Positions 12,701 through 26,220 of a DNA stretch of 64,000 bases are shown piece after piece (the first letter of the stretch is position 1; every line of letters begins with the position of its first letter). Made by a program: the position numbers and the translations under genes. Below the pieces are notes generated by a model. That model did no database searches, was not told where the DNA came from, and was given only the letters and a program-made list of their open reading frames with translations. The stretch covers positions 14,708,501-14,772,500 of the forward strand of contig NC_058501.1 in the NCBI RefSeq assembly GCF_020382885.2, in the 5' to 3' direction. Origin of the DNA: Scatophagus argus (lineage: Eukaryota > Chordata > Actinopteri > Scatophagidae).

Positions 12701-15700
12701 GCAGTAAAAGTTTAAGTTCAACAGAAACTGAGGAATAACACTGAAACTAAGCCTAAAATACTCAGTAAATATGGGCTTTATTTGAATGAATATGTGAAAC
12801 CGATCAAAAGACAAAAGTCTCACCCAAAGGCAGCCAAGAATGTGCAGTCATCTCGAAGGATGTTAGCAACTTTTTCATATGTGTGGTAGTTGTCTGAGTC
12901 CTTTTTTTCAAAATAACCTATAATGTTTCTCTTGCTCCTCTGTTGAATAAGGAATCAAAAGAAAGTGTTGACAAAAGAAATTATATCATTTTATTTTACC
13001 ATAGCCGGAAATCTGTCATATTTTATAAACTCTGTGAGTGTTTGTGTATTAGCCACTCACATCCACAGTATTAACCTCCTCCAGTGACTGTATCTCTTTA
13101 ACGGGGTCGACCTGCTGCTGGCGGATGAAGTCAGCGATGGCCGCCACTGACCGCTGACCCCTGTACTCCCTCTTCATCATCATCCCATTGCGAAACAACT
13201 TCAGTGTTGGATATTTGGTGATGCGATACCGCTGGGCTATGTCCGCTACACAGAGGCAGAAGAGATGTTAGGAAAAGAAGGGCAAATCAATTGATGAAGA
13301 GGAAGAGGCAGAGTAAAAACACATGGGGATGGGTGGATGAGGAGTGGAGCAGTGACAGAGAAGGCGGTTAAACCTCAGTCTGAAAACACTGCCTTCAGTC
13401 AGCTCTGAGCTCTGATCTCCCACATGAAAGCTGCCCCCCACCAAGAGTAAATATTCTCTCTGCACACAGTGAATGAGTGTGTGTGTGTGTGCATGTGGCA
13501 GGTGTCAATCTCCCTGCGGGGTGTCTCTAAGCCTCCCGTCTTCACAGGAAGCAGCAGTTTTGTCATTAGTCTTCAAACAGTTTGCAGGTCATCAATAATT
13601 CTCTTTAATTTGCTTTATCTCAAAAGGATGAGGCTGGCAGTTTATGTGTCTGTGCTTTGGTGTGCTGGGCATCTATGTGTACATATGTCCATGAAATATA
13701 GTAAGTGTGTGTGTGTGTATGTGTGTTATTTCATATATATAGATTGAGAGTGTTATGGCAGTTTGGGGCATTAGATCACCAATCACCACCCCATATACAA
13801 ATTGATACAATTATTGATGCAGTAAAATTATTGAATTTGGATAACAGAGTCAACAAAAAGACTAAAATTAGTCATTTTACTTTGGCCACCAATCAAATTA
13901 ATAAATCATGTGGTTTTTATTATCATGGACATTTCTCATTATTTTTTCATGTTTAACAATAATACTAAATGTAATCACCAGCAGTGTGTGAAGGAGAGAT
14001 TGCTGTCAGATTCCATAGATCATCACCGATTCATTTACTCATTACAATAAACACCTCACTCAGGGCAAGATTTATACCTTTACAGATGTGCAGTTCACTC
14101 AACAGTCTGTCTACTGTTCACCGACCAGCTGTTGGTCTTCTTGCATTCACTGTTTATCGACTGATTGGCTGTTACGTCTTGCACGGTGATGTGTGTTCAT
14201 GTTTGATTTTGCTGTCTTACATTCCTCCTTGCTGCTATGACACTGTATATTCCTCCATTGGGAGACTAATAAAGAATTATCTTAAAGTTAGTTGCATCTG
14301 GATGTTGTTGTTGTTGTTGTTGATGTTGATGTTAAAGGCCAAATATACAGGATTTGTTGTTTATAAACACACCATTCAAGCAACACGTTTACAGTTTCTT
14401 TGTTTTCCTGCATATTACCAATTTTATATGTTAAAAATGAATAAAACTTAGGTAATACTCACAATGTTGGTCACAGTCGACACGGGCAAACACCACCTGC
14501 TTGGTATCAGGGAACTCCTCCCTCACGGTATTAGATGCCTCCTCAAAAATTGGATGGAGCATCTGACTGAATCTGCACCTATATGTGGGGATGGGGGGCC
14601 AGAGTGAGGTCAAAAGGATTTCCATAATTTGTACCTACATTAATGATTTTTTTTAATCCACAGGACTGAATTTTACACTGACTATGCTGTCAAATGATAT
14701 GTCAAATATGCCTTTAACAGTTCTAATATCCATCTGTTAATTAGACCACTTTAGAAAAACAAAACTGTTGGGACGATGTGTAACACATAAATAAAACAGG
14801 ATGTGATGATTTGATAATTCTTTTTGACATACTTAACTGAAAACAGTACAAAATCATTATATTTAATGTTTGATGTGGACTGCTCAAAACTCACTTGTAA
14901 CATTGTTCACAAGCATGAAGGCATAAGGGACATTACTACATATACTCAGGAACACTTCGTAAAACCTTTGTCTGTAAACAGTTTGTTTACAAATGACTGC
15001 ATTCTGGTTTTCTTTCCGTTTTTCACAGCATCCAAACTTTTCTTGGAATTGGGATTATATACAATTAAATCAGAAAAAACTATGTAAAGATCCTTTTGAA
15101 ACGAATCAATAAAACCTCACATGCAGATGATAGCAATCTAATTACACTTATTACCCCATGTGGTATTCATAGGCAGCATCTGCATCAAAATTCAATTTAA
15201 ATATCCTTGATATGTTACACAGAGGTAAAACGATTGTGAGGAACAAAGAACACAATTACCAGTCTGCGTAAAAATTCACCAATGCCACCCCAGCATTATC
15301 TGCAAGGAAACATAAACACACACAAACAGTTAGAGACTTTGCCCTCCACCTCACAGCTAAGGAGTCATAAGAAAATGTGAAAGTGTACATCGCTGACTTC
15401 ATCCAAACCAACAGCTAATTATGTAATAGGCCATGTTCTCTCTTGGCCACCAAATTTCATTAAAATCAAAGAGTGATTTTTGTCATTTTTTACCTAGGTA
15501 CAAAAGATGGAAAAATTAATACATATCTCCTAAAGGTATAATGAGCAGCAATTTACTAGACTCATACAAAAGTAATTTTTCTCATCACTTATGACCCACT
15601 TGAAGTGTGTGGGGTCTGTATCTGCAGAGATCAGCCCTCTGCCTGTATTTTCTTATTTTCTTAGTGCTTTGCTGTGTGGGGATGTTTCTGGGCATCAGCC

Positions 15701-18700
15701 TCTGTTCAGCTCTGTGTAGCCCCCAGTCAATAACAGCACGAGGTGGGGACGCTATAAAAACTTAGTGTCAAGTTTGACAGGCTGGAGCAGAAGGTCAGGA
15801 TGAAGCCTGCTTTTCACACAAAATCCAGAGGGTTGTGCACAGTTTTGGGTGTGTTTTTTGTGCATTTAAAGGCAACTGCTGTGAAACAATCAGAAAACAA
15901 CGACTAATTTCTCTGACTCACAGCTCTGTTCACGCTAACCGCCGCCCGGGATCTTAATGAGTATTAAAGAGATTGTTTGACATTTTGGGAAATATGCTTA
16001 CTTGCTTCCTTGCCAAGAATCAGATGATAAAGACATAAAAGGAAATAACCTGTTTCCCCCTGCTTTCAGTTTTAATGCCAATCTAAGGCAACCAACTGCT
16101 GTAGATTCATATTGAAGACATATGAGTGGTATTGATCTTCCCATCTGACACTCAGCAAGAAAACAAATTAGTGTATTTCTCAGAATGTCAGACTACTTCT
16201 TTAAGAATCTTTTGAAAGTCACGAAAGTGTGATGTCTTACTTAGGACATCATCAATGTTGCCTGAGTCCAGACTAGTGATCTCTGCTTGTCCAGGAGTAG
16301 AGAGGCCCATCACCTACAGACACATGGGAGAAGACATACATTGGCAAAGAAAACATAAAAAACACAGACATGCTATTTAAGGAGACTATGTGAGGGAGGA
16401 GAAAAAAAGACTGAAGATAGTTAACGAAGATAAGAAAAGCCTTTAATAACTGACCGAGTGAATCAACATGTACCTCAACACTATTGACCAGCATCAATAC
16501 CGGCTCACATGGACATCAGTGCTCACTGTGTCAAGTTTAATACAGACCATAGCACTAAATTCCTGCCTTAGAACACATAACAAAGGATTTTTGGGGCCTA
16601 TCACCTATTGCTGGAAGGAGTACGAGCCAATGCCAATCGCGAATCAAAATGTTGTTTCTTTACTTCATTATGACCTATAGTTGTTAGCTGCATTATAAAA
16701 ACACTAATAAAATTTTTGCTCAACTCAAACAAATAGGTATAAAACAAAATGACAAGCCATCCTTAATCTGTAAAAAACAGAATTAGGAAAAAAATACATG
16801 CCACCTTAATCCAAAAAAAGATGGGAAGCTGTGTAAAACGTGTAATGAAAACAGAACCCATATTCAACCTATATTCAGTTGAATACAGTGCAAAGACGGC
16901 ATATTTAATGTTAAGACTGAAAACCTTTGTTGTTTTTTGTAAATATATTCTGATTTGATGTCGCCAACACACTTCAAAAACACTGGGTCAGTGTGTCACT
17001 GGGTGGGTGTTACATCCCCCTTTCTATTAACACGCAGTGAGCGTTTGAGAACAGAGGACATGAGTTGTTGAGGTTTGAAAGTGAAATTCTTTCCCATTCC
17101 TGTATGATACGCAACCTCAGCTCAACAGTCCAGGGTCTTATTTTATATAGTAAAAAATATCCTCCATTTTTCTTTCATGTAACTTCCTGGTACCACTCAA
17201 AAAAGAATAAGATTATAATTCTGATGGGCGAACTGGGGATCAGGGAATTACAGGTCTGACTGCAGTGCTGTATAAAAGAATCCTGTTTGACAGAGATCGT
17301 AATCATATTCACTGGAGGACGATCTGAGGATAATAACACCAATGTTGGGGAAGTGCTGACAGCCGAGTGAAAACACAAAGATACAAATAAAAAAAGGCAA
17401 CCAAAGCCTGAATACACTCTTTCATTAATGGGCCTATATTTAACAAAGCAAAACAGAAGACAGACAGAAACTGCATTTTCAAAACTTTCACTCTTTGACT
17501 ACATTATTCCATTAAGGCTTCAAATGTAATCCCTTAACTTAACGCGAGTCACTGTAGTCAACATTTCTATAAAATTGCAATGCTTTAAAATTACAGTGCC
17601 ATAAAATAATTTTCACACTGTGTATTTATTGGCTGTTGTCTGTGTTGACTCAGGTTACTTTTCAAACAGGATATAGGACATTAATACTCCTTGAGGCAGT
17701 GACAAAGACAAACATCATGACAGGTTCTAAGAAAGGCTGAAAATTTTCAAATAGTGAAGCACTGAGAGCACACATCCTTTTTAGGACAAAATATAAAATA
17801 TTTCATAAGAGATATTTAACTGAATTATTGATGGTTAAACTATCACAGTGCTTCCTCCAGGTTAGTGTTGCTTAACTGCTTCCTGCTATAAAACCAGGCC
17901 TGCAACTAACTATTATGTCTATTACTGATTATTCTGTAGGACCTTTGATTAAACGATTAATAATGTATTCTATGAAATATCAAAAGGGGTGATGTTTTGA
18001 AATTGCTTCTTTTATCCAAAAAAAGATATTCAGCGTACAATATATGACAAGAAAATGACAGTGAATCCTATGAGTAGAGAAGCTGGGACCAGGGAATGTT
18101 TGATTTTTATACATGCAGAATCTCTTATCAGAATGTTTGCATTCAATTTTACTGTTGATTAATTGATCATTTAATAGATTAATCATTTCAGCTCATTAGA
18201 AAATATTTCCTGGTTCCTGTTAATCAGCCACCAAGTAGTCAGGCCAATGAAGACACTGCTGTGCAGCTCTGAGAGGAGTTTCAAGTTTTCATCTCAGGCC
18301 CAACTCTCACAACAGCGGAACTACTGCACTATTTCTAGTTCCGGGTTGTCAGCCAATAAGAATGAGCCACAACAGAGGAATTCACCAACCGGCAAGCATC
18401 GTTTTCAGACACATACAGAAACACGATAAGTTCCACAATAAATTCGCATCCGCACAATATTATATATTAGGCTTGATAATACACAGGAAACCAACTGATT
18501 TAATACATGAGAGCGTTAACTAACGCAACTAGCAATTAGCAATTCTCTCACTGTTGTCAATATGTGGTAGCACCTAATGCTAAATACTAGCTGGACACTT
18601 CACTCCCCAACAAAGTTATCATGGGTCTAAGTTAAATTTATTTTGAAATTCCGAAATATACAGTTTGATATGCGAGAAACGTCTGGATTATATAAAATGG

Positions 18701-19089
18701 ATTATGGTTACCGGTAGTTATAACACTGCAGCTAACCTTACTCAACACTACTGGCTAAGTTGACATTGCAGCTTGATAACTTAATTATGGCAGCTGTTTG
18801 GCGAAACCCAATCAAAAAACTACCTCAGCGAGCTTACTACATAACTTCGCTTCCAGCAGCGAGTGAACTGGCTCGCTAGTTACCTTCGCCACTTTAAAAG
18901 CCACGTCTCATACCAGCAGTTAGCTAGCAGCTATCTGTCCCAGCGACAGGCTACCTAACGTGAACTACCTAACGTTCGCTTGTAGCCAAAAAGCTGTTAG
19001 TGTCCCGAGGCTGAAATGCATGTGCTTACCAGCAATATAACCGTGACGAAGCGGATATCGAGGGAGGGAGATATTGCTAATAGTTTCAT
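9795..19089 (-). CDS. erp44: Endoplasmic reticulum resident protein 44 (thioredoxin family), complete
   Basis: ERp44 cycles between ER and early Golgi and retrieves immature IgM, ERO1 and other clients by mixed disulfides, using a CRFS active site instead of CxxC. Eleven coding exons on the minus strand, in order: 19030-19089, 16241-16313, 15260-15299, 14463-14578, 13061-13245, 12824-12939, 12513-12687, 12163-12274, 11905-12046, 10000-10102, 9795-9905. They join in frame to 410 residues (human 406). Exon 1 begins MKLLAISPSLDIRF and, with exon 2, forms the signal peptide; the mature part starts near AEITSLDS. The catalytic segment NFYADWCRFSQM spans exons 3/4, followed by VVFARVDCDQH and KYPTLKLFRNGMMMKREYRG. 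The C-terminus ends RRDRDEL, the KDEL-receptor retrieval signal. Exon 8's acceptor abuts a (TG)n tract and the exon 10 donor (CAG|gtccga) is weak. It is head-to-head with invs, as in human. Confidence 0.97.
10103..11904. other. erp44 intron between coding exons 9 and 10
   Basis: No exon is seen. Complex, non-repetitive sequence at about 11090-11480, with several TAATTA/GATTA-type motifs and a run of tccggtgtcctggcccattc, stands out from the AT-rich surroundings as a possible regulatory element. Confidence 0.55.
14764..15062. mobile_element. Short DNA-transposon-like remnant, internally deleted
   Basis: The left edge (tgttgggacgatgtgtaa) and right edge (ccaaacttttcttggaattg) are inverted counterparts of the terminal signature seen at 42783-42886. 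The interior is AT-rich and non-coding. I recall the same termini from a very common teleost element but do not name its family. It lies in the erp44 intron upstream of exon 4. Confidence 0.6.
16800..17160. mobile_element. DNA-transposon-like remnant, second copy of the same family
   Basis: Starts with taatccaaaaaaagatggga and continues with the family's internal words (caacacacttcaaaaacact, gcgtttgagaacagaggaca, caacagtccagggtctt). It is truncated at the right. It lies in the large erp44 intron 1. Confidence 0.6.
17896..18193. mobile_element. MITE-like dispersed repeat, copy 2
   Basis: Shares termini (tgcaactaactatta at one end, gattaatcatttcagctc at the other) and interior words (gagaagctgggaccagggaa) with the copies at 3.5 and 20.9 kb. 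It is non-coding. Confidence 0.6.
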
Positions 19090-19435
19090 TGTACAATGTA
19101 GTTATTGGAGGTGGTGGTGTTGAGTCTTCCCAGTCTGTCTCGACGCCGCTTTTTTTTCCAGCAGCAGGAAGCCGACGGCGAACCAACCTCACTGTGACCA
19201 CGGAAACGTGAGAGACACTTCCTGGTATTCGCTTGGCTAGATGGGTAATGTAGTTTTCGCAGTCCTCAAACGACTGAGCTGGTTAATGGGGGAAAACTCC
19301 AATCATGGCGATTTATTGCTTTACAAAAGTAACGGGACTTGTAGTGTTTTATCACCCAGACGGTGGCGATTCAGCGGGACTCCTTGGAAGAAAACTTTTC
19401 TGAGATTTTCGTCTTAAAGAAAAGGGAATCAAACG
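19090..19435. promoter_or_regulatory. Probable shared erp44/invs bidirectional promoter
   Basis: erp44 starts translation at 19089 on the minus strand. A candidate invs non-coding first exon on the plus strand ends at 19435 with the donor AAACG|gtaaat. In human the two genes are also head-to-head and closely spaced. The region is unique sequence without an obvious TATA box. The invs exon is inferred from the donor and from gene order; no transcript evidence is available. A 32-codon open frame starting ATGGCGATT at 19304 falls in the putative invs leader and would be an upstream ORF. Confidence 0.5.
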
Positions 19436-20853
19436 GTAAATATGACACCGCCGAATGAGGAGTGGAAAGAGCACATTACTAAAATGCAACAGCACTGATG
19501 TTATACTTTCTTTATCCACTGTCACACTTTTGTTGTCTGTACCTCTTTGGTCCGTTTATGAAGAACGTTAACAGATTTCTCCTGAACAGGGTTGAGTTGC
19601 ATCATTATGGTTCACTTTTTGTAATACCCCGTTCGACCCACTTTCACCATCAATGCAGTTTATTGCTAACGCTAAAATATAGTTTGTAGCACAAAAGTTG
19701 TTGAATAAGAAAATCCTCTAATAAACAACACAACAAAATCTGTGCAAATATTCTTCATAAATCCAGCAAAACTGTTTTTAGCTGTTGCTTCATCAAGCAC
19801 ACAGTCCACAACTCAAACCAAGACTGACACATAAACAAAAAGATTGTTGCACCAGTCAGATTAGATGAGCAGACTGAGGAACATAAATAATACTCGTGTC
19901 ACTCTGAGGCATCGTCCCTCTGCCTGTCATGGGTACAGTGGCAGTGTTATGCTGGCAGTTATTTGTGTGAACAGGTGGGATGGTCTCAGTATGTGAGTGA
20001 TCCTCTTTCTCTGCCCCTGCAGGAGCCAGGATCAGGGCAGATAGGGGACCTGGACGTACATGCACACCTAAGAAGGATGCACTGAACTGGGAAACATCTG
20101 CTGAAGTGTCACCCTCAACACAGCTATGGTAAGAATCCAACACAGACAGCAGCTTTCCAGATTTAATTTAGGTTTATAAATCCCAGAAGAGTTTCATTTT
20201 GTGTATCTATCCATTTGTTACTCTGGTCTCTCCCCCGCACTACTGCTTTGTAATTCTGTCTCTAGTGTCAAGACCATTGAGACAAACCTAATTGTGTGTG
20301 CTGTAACAGCCTAATTGTTAAGGAGATTAAGGTGGAATGTTGAATTGAATCCCAGCATTAATATTTTATGGGCTAAAGCTGTCCATAGGGGGTTCACAGT
20401 GTGTGAGCAACTCACAGATGGAGTCAGAGGAAGATTTCTCTCTAACCCTGTCTGAATATCAGTGGTGGGGAGAAAGGGGAGCACAGATGAGTCTTCTTAA
20501 GTTGTTAATGCTAGGAAATAACATACAAAATAAGAATCACTCTATCTGCTATCTTAGGTATGAAAAATCACTTGCTGAGTTGTCTATACCATGTTTTATT
20601 ATTATTATGCCAGGTATATGACAGTTTGAATTAACACTGGAAACTGTTTTTCTGGTGCAATTCTCAAGTGTTTCAGTAATCAACTTCATTTAGAATTTAG
20701 ACAACAAACCTGCACATCACAAGTAAAAAATACAACTGAAAAACAATGCAGTGTCAAGAAATATCAAAAAATTTTACTTGTATGAAATAAGTATTGGTAC
20801 TGAGATCTACTTAAGTCAAAGTAAAAAGCAGACACTTGAAATGTTCCAACTAA

Positions 20854-21177
20854 GGGTTGCAAGGACTGCAACAATTATTTTCATTATTAGATAGATATTT
20901 GATTAACCTGATGGTTATTTTCACGCTCAGTCGATTAATCCATAAAAAAATTGCAATGAAATTTGTCATTGCAATTTTTTAGAGGCAAAGAGGTGTCTTC
21001 AGATGGCGTCCTTTGTCCCACCAAAAGTCTAAAACTCAAAGACTCTTCATTAACTGTAATAAATGACAGAGAAAAGCATTTCAGAAGCTGGAACCAGCAA
21101 ATGTTTGACATTCTTGTTCGAAAAATGATTTAAGTGATTATTCCTTTCAATCAACTAATCAATTAATGGAGGCAGCT
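20854..21177. mobile_element. MITE-like dispersed repeat, copy 3
   Basis: The clearest copy. It begins gggttgcaaggactgcaaca and ends caactaatcaattaatgga, with the interior words accaaaagtctaaaactcaa and agaagctggaaccagcaaat. Both ends carry gattaat-type inverted motifs. No open frame. Confidence 0.65.
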
Positions 21178-23085
21178 CCAAAAGGCTGCACAGTTTCTTG
21201 ATGGGTGATTAATGGATGTGATCTTTCCTGTGTCTCTAAAAGGATGGCAGTTCAGACTGGGTTGACGAGGCAAAAACAGAAGTAACATTATTGATATTTC
21301 TTGAAACGTAATGCTGCTCTTTTTTGTGTGGCCTGTAATGAACAAAGTCCTGATTCTATATTTTAATACAAATGTACCTGTCAAGGTTTGTCCAAAACCC
21401 TTGTTTATTTAAAATCTTATCTAATCATGATTATACTGATTAAAATTTATCAGGTTTTTTTTTACTGTAGACTGATAAATTGAGACACAGCACAGTAATG
21501 TCATCTTGTATTGTTCCTGTCAAATCTTAAAATTTTTAAGATCTACTGTGTATTAAAATGATCACCCACAAGCCCTGCGTCCCTGTTCCCATAAAAAAAT
21601 GTCAGACTGTCTTTGACTTTATTAGAAACTGGATAACTGTTGAACTGAACATCAGGCTCAAAGTACTTAATAAATAAACTGATCAAACTTAATTTTTGTT
21701 TAGAGATTTTTGTTTTTTTTTTTGAGCTATCATTTCCCCTAAAAGTCAGTAATTCCAGCTGAGAGGTTGACTGATGGAGGCTGTGCAGCCATCAGCCAAC
21801 ACTGGAGTCAAGTTCTGCCAGTATTAGTAGTTTGTAAAATGTCTTTTTACTTCTTCTTTGTATGAGTAGTTATTCTGACGTGTAACCATACATACATTGT
21901 CTAAAGAGGAAATGCATCGCGTGCAGCACACGCCGGTGCTGCTCTCTCTGCACTCTGGTTTCATCTGTCTGTCCTCTCCCTATTTTGCCCTCTCCTCCCT
22001 TTTCTGTTTTCTCCATCTTCTTCCATTTCGTGTTGCACCCATTGATTTTTTTGTTTGTTTTTCCAGCTGATTATGTCCCTGTACTCCGATTCGCCGGTGG
22101 GCACATTGCTCTCTGCACTTTAATTGGACATTTAATTAGATCACAGTTTTAGTCCAATTAGACTCAGAGGTGCTGGAAAAGGGATACGGAGGGGAGAGGA
22201 GGAAAAAGTCCCCAAGCTGGTCTCTGTCTCTCCCCCCCCATTCTCGTTTTCTCCCCTCCTCTTCTCACTCTTTTTCTTCGTCTGTATTTTTTCTGGCTGC
22301 CTTACTGTCTCTCCCCCCGCCTCCCTCCTGAGGGTGGCTCATTAGTGATATAATGGGATGACACAAAACACACAGCTCCTCTTAGTCTCAGAGTGTCTCA
22401 AGCAGTGTCTGAACTGGCAACGGGTACTGTATCAGCTCACCGTTGCAGAAGTTGTGTACTTGTTTACTCGAGTGTTACTTTATAAAATCTTGCATTCTTT
22501 CTCCCGTTTGGTATCAGAACCATGAAGGGTTACGTGAAAGTGTTTTGAGACAGAGCCTGGGTCTTATCAGGCCCTTAATCTCATCACCACCTGACAGTCT
22601 GACAGTCACAGTAACATCGACCAGCAAGCACACACAACATAAACATTAGCGACGTGCTGGGCAGAACCCTATCGACTCTGTTGAGTACTCCGATATGATA
22701 TCACTACACCTAATGAGACCAAGATAAGCCTCATTACAGGCGCCACTTGCTTACATGGCAGTCAAATGCAGGGCTATTCTGCACCACTTTTAGCTCCCTT
22801 ATGGTTTGGCCCTCTTCCATCTTTTGTTGTCATAGTCCTCACATGGAGCTTAGACTCAGAGCATAAACAACACTGTGCCCCAGTGGGTGAAAACACACGG
22901 GCAAATGTAAACACACACAAACACACACCTAGATGCATGCGGCTGTGCACACACACTTTGGCTCAGGTGTAAGTCCTCGGAGGACACAAGTCAATCTCTA
23001 TGTCCCTCGAGCAGTCACACGCACCACCTCCGTCTCTGACTCTCTCTCCTACCCTCCACCCTCAGGAGAAAGATAGAAAACCAGC

Positions 23086-23090
<5 letters not shown>

Positions 23091-23133
<43 letters not shown>
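23091..23133. repeat. (CA)n microsatellite
   Basis: A perfect CA run of about 21 units. Confidence 0.97.
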
Positions 23134-23137
<4 letters not shown>

Positions 23138-24039
23138 GCATGCGACACTTCATATCGGCACCAGTGATCTGTGTGTGTCTCTCTCTATATGTGTATGTAC
23201 ATGTGCACATGTATAGATGGTGTGTGCATGTGTGTTCGTGTGTGTGTGAACGACGGGCAGCAGGCTGGGGTCTTGTAGCCACAGGCGTCACTACCTGACC
23301 CCCGTGGCTGTGAGATTGACAGCTGTGGTCCCGCCTAATTGCATTACTCTCCCAGGTGATTGGCTCACACCCTGGGGGCTCATTTGTCAGGATGCATTGT
23401 GGTAATGATGTAAATTAGCCGATCTATGTGTCACTCAGCCCACCCCCCCCGCGCTGATTGGCCCCGCTGTGCCCCAGGGCTTGGCCCCCAGCTGAGGGAG
23501 CCAGCTCATTGGTCCTTGGGGAATCAGGAAGTCCCAGAAATAGGGCTTTACAGATTGGGCATACCTGTGGGCTGATATTATCGTCCCTCCCACCTCTTTA
23601 CCTGTCAGTCAAAACTCAGGGACTGATCCCTGTAGCATCTATCTCTCATCTGAGACATAGAAACTCTCACACATACAGACACACTGAAACATATAGGCGG
23701 TACAGGCACCTGTGATAGCTTAAACACACCCTGTTAAACTAAATAAACTGTATACAGATATCCTTGTGTGTGTGTGTGTGTGTGTGGGTGTTTATGTGTG
23801 TGCACCTAGTCTAGAATTGAAATAAAGGCCACCGGCTCAGGCTCTGTTCCCCACCGTTTACCCAGCATGCTTTAGCCGTGTCGTTTATCAAAAGCAGACA
23901 CCTTCGCAATGACAGACAGTTTAAAGTTAAACACACTGTACACAAACATGCACACACACACACTCACTTTGACTCCCTGGTTTCTTTGCCTGTGTGTTTC
24001 AATAGCATCAATGGAAGTGTTAGTTACAATACATGTCCT

Positions 24040-24076
24040 CTGTGTGTGTATGTGTGTGTGTGTGTGTGTGTGTGTA
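24040..24076. repeat. (GT)n microsatellite
   Basis: A GT run with one interruption (gtatgt), in the invs 5' intron. Confidence 0.95.
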
Positions 24077-25873
24077 AGGAGGCAGCAGTGTGTACATGCG
24101 CAGCACTCCTGGCGTGTTGCTGAAAGGTTCCATGGGAGTGTGTAGACTCTTTGTCAAACTCAGTCCAGTTATATGAGGCCCAATATGAATAAAGACTAAA
24201 TAATGTCAGCATCAGCATGAATCAATACTTATACAGATGCACAATCACTTGGTCTGGACCTCAGCCCATGATCAATGGTTTACTCTGAGTTATTGTCTTC
24301 ATATTAACAAGGGGGGCGCTCCCTGAGGAACTCGTATGAATGGCTAAATGAGACCACTCCACACCTCTCAACAGGACCTGGTGTTGTTTTTACACCCTCC
24401 TTTGTTTGAGTTCAGGCACCGCATTGCAAAAGCCTTTTTAGCCAAATTTGGATGCACTGTAGGTGTTTCCAAAACATTCAGATTCTCATGAAACTCTAAT
24501 TGCCTGCTCTTGGTGATATGAAAGTCCCTCACATAGATTCAAATATCGACCTGTGTCCCTGATGTCAGTGTTTGGCCAAATTATAATTTTTTTTTTCCGG
24601 CGTCTAAGATTATTCATAAATCAGTTCATATTTTTATTGTGGCTGGGGGGAGGGGGGTCTTATTGACTCCAAAAATACAGAAAACGATCAAACTAAGTCA
24701 ACAAAAGTAAAAGGAAAGTTTGGAATGAGTTCTTGTCAAGATTTAAAAGTTAAAATATCAGATTGTTTCACTCCCATTTAACCATCTGTGTACTTCAGAA
24801 TCATGGTATTACAAAGTGCGGCTATGGCATCTCTGCTATTTCTGCACATGTTAGATATTAGTATTTGCAGACTGTGTGTGTGTATGTGTGTGTGTGTGTG
24901 TGTGCGTGCATGTACGTGCATTACTAACTGAGTAATCACTGTAAATTAGAGATGTTTAGAGATTTTTGTGGTTGATTTTGGTAAAGCCCCTGTAAAAACT
25001 CTCTCTCACGGAAAATCACTTCCCATGACGTGGCACATGTGCCAAACACGCACGCAGACACACACACCGATACTTACACACACCTTTAAGTGCCGCACCC
25101 ACCATCTTTCCCTTTATGCACACACGCTTTTGCCTACTTCACAGTAAATATATTAGTTAACCTGTATTAAGCCTCCACCACTACTTGGCAGAGCGTGAGA
25201 AAGCAGCGAGCATGATGGGTAATTGCCATGCTGCACGCAGTGTCTACAGGAGCATTCTTTATGAGGTGACGGCGGGGAGGGAGGGAGGGAGAGGGAGGGA
25301 AGGATTGAGGACAGCAGAGTATTCTGTCCTCCCTTCAGATCGTTCAGATTTCTTGCCAGGACTTTAAAAGTTTAGGTGTGTGACTGGAGTAACCAGCTTG
25401 CATATACTTAATCAGTTTCCTTCCAGTTGTATTGTATAAAACCGATTTATGTGGAAAGTTTCAGAAGTGGTGAATCAGATCTCAGATTTGTGTGACCGTT
25501 AATAAAAATGTCTTGGAGAAATCTCAGATTGTGGCATGAGTTTGTGCCTCAAGCATTTATGTGTTTAGGCGCAATAATTGATTTCTGTGTTGTCCCCCGC
25601 AGGGCTTGTCCCACATCTCGAAAACCCTCACACACACGCCCACACACACACACACACACACACACACTGCCAGGCATGCTGCAGTATTAATGAGACATGA
25701 ATAAGACATGAAGAGAGACCCCCCTCTTACACGCTCACACAGGGTCTCCCCCTCCCCAGCTGCTTCCTGTCTGCAGATTACCCAGCTTTCACTGGGCTCT
25801 GGTTAAGTGGGGCCAGGAAGAGATTTAGCCCCCACAGCAGGAGCAGACACACATATACATACATGCGTATGCA

Positions 25874-25876
<3 letters not shown>

Positions 25877-25926
<50 letters not shown>
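25877..25926. repeat. (CT)n(CA)n compound microsatellite
   Basis: About 14 CT units directly followed by about 11 CA units, ending 286 bases before the first coding exon of invs. Confidence 0.95.
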
Positions 25927-26220
25927 GCACCCTACTCAAAGCAAACATTAGAAAACATGTTTTATTGTGTGGTCAACTGCTAAAAGGGCTTCAGGTGTTT
26001 GTTACCTGTCCGAAATATGATCACTGTTTAATGATAATTTTATGTTTGTTTTGTGGCTCTTGTGTATTAACCCTTCAGAAATGTGTAATGAATGAATGGC
26101 AGAGGAAACTGTCTAGACTCAGCTTAATGTCACCGTATTTTACACTTGATAAGTAAGCCGAGTGTATGTTGCTGCAGGAAGAGTTGTGACCTTCTATCTG
26201 TTGTGTTGCAGGCCTCAGCG

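Larger units (their letters stand above)
19436..26211. other. Presumed invs first intron
   Basis: A gene-free stretch of 6.8 kb. It holds a MITE copy (20854-21177), CA/GT microsatellites near 23.1, 23.8, 24.05, 24.9, 25.6 and 25.9 kb, and two more complex blocks (about 22050-22200 and 23300-23500) that look like possible regulatory elements. No coding exon with splice signals was found. Confidence 0.6.
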
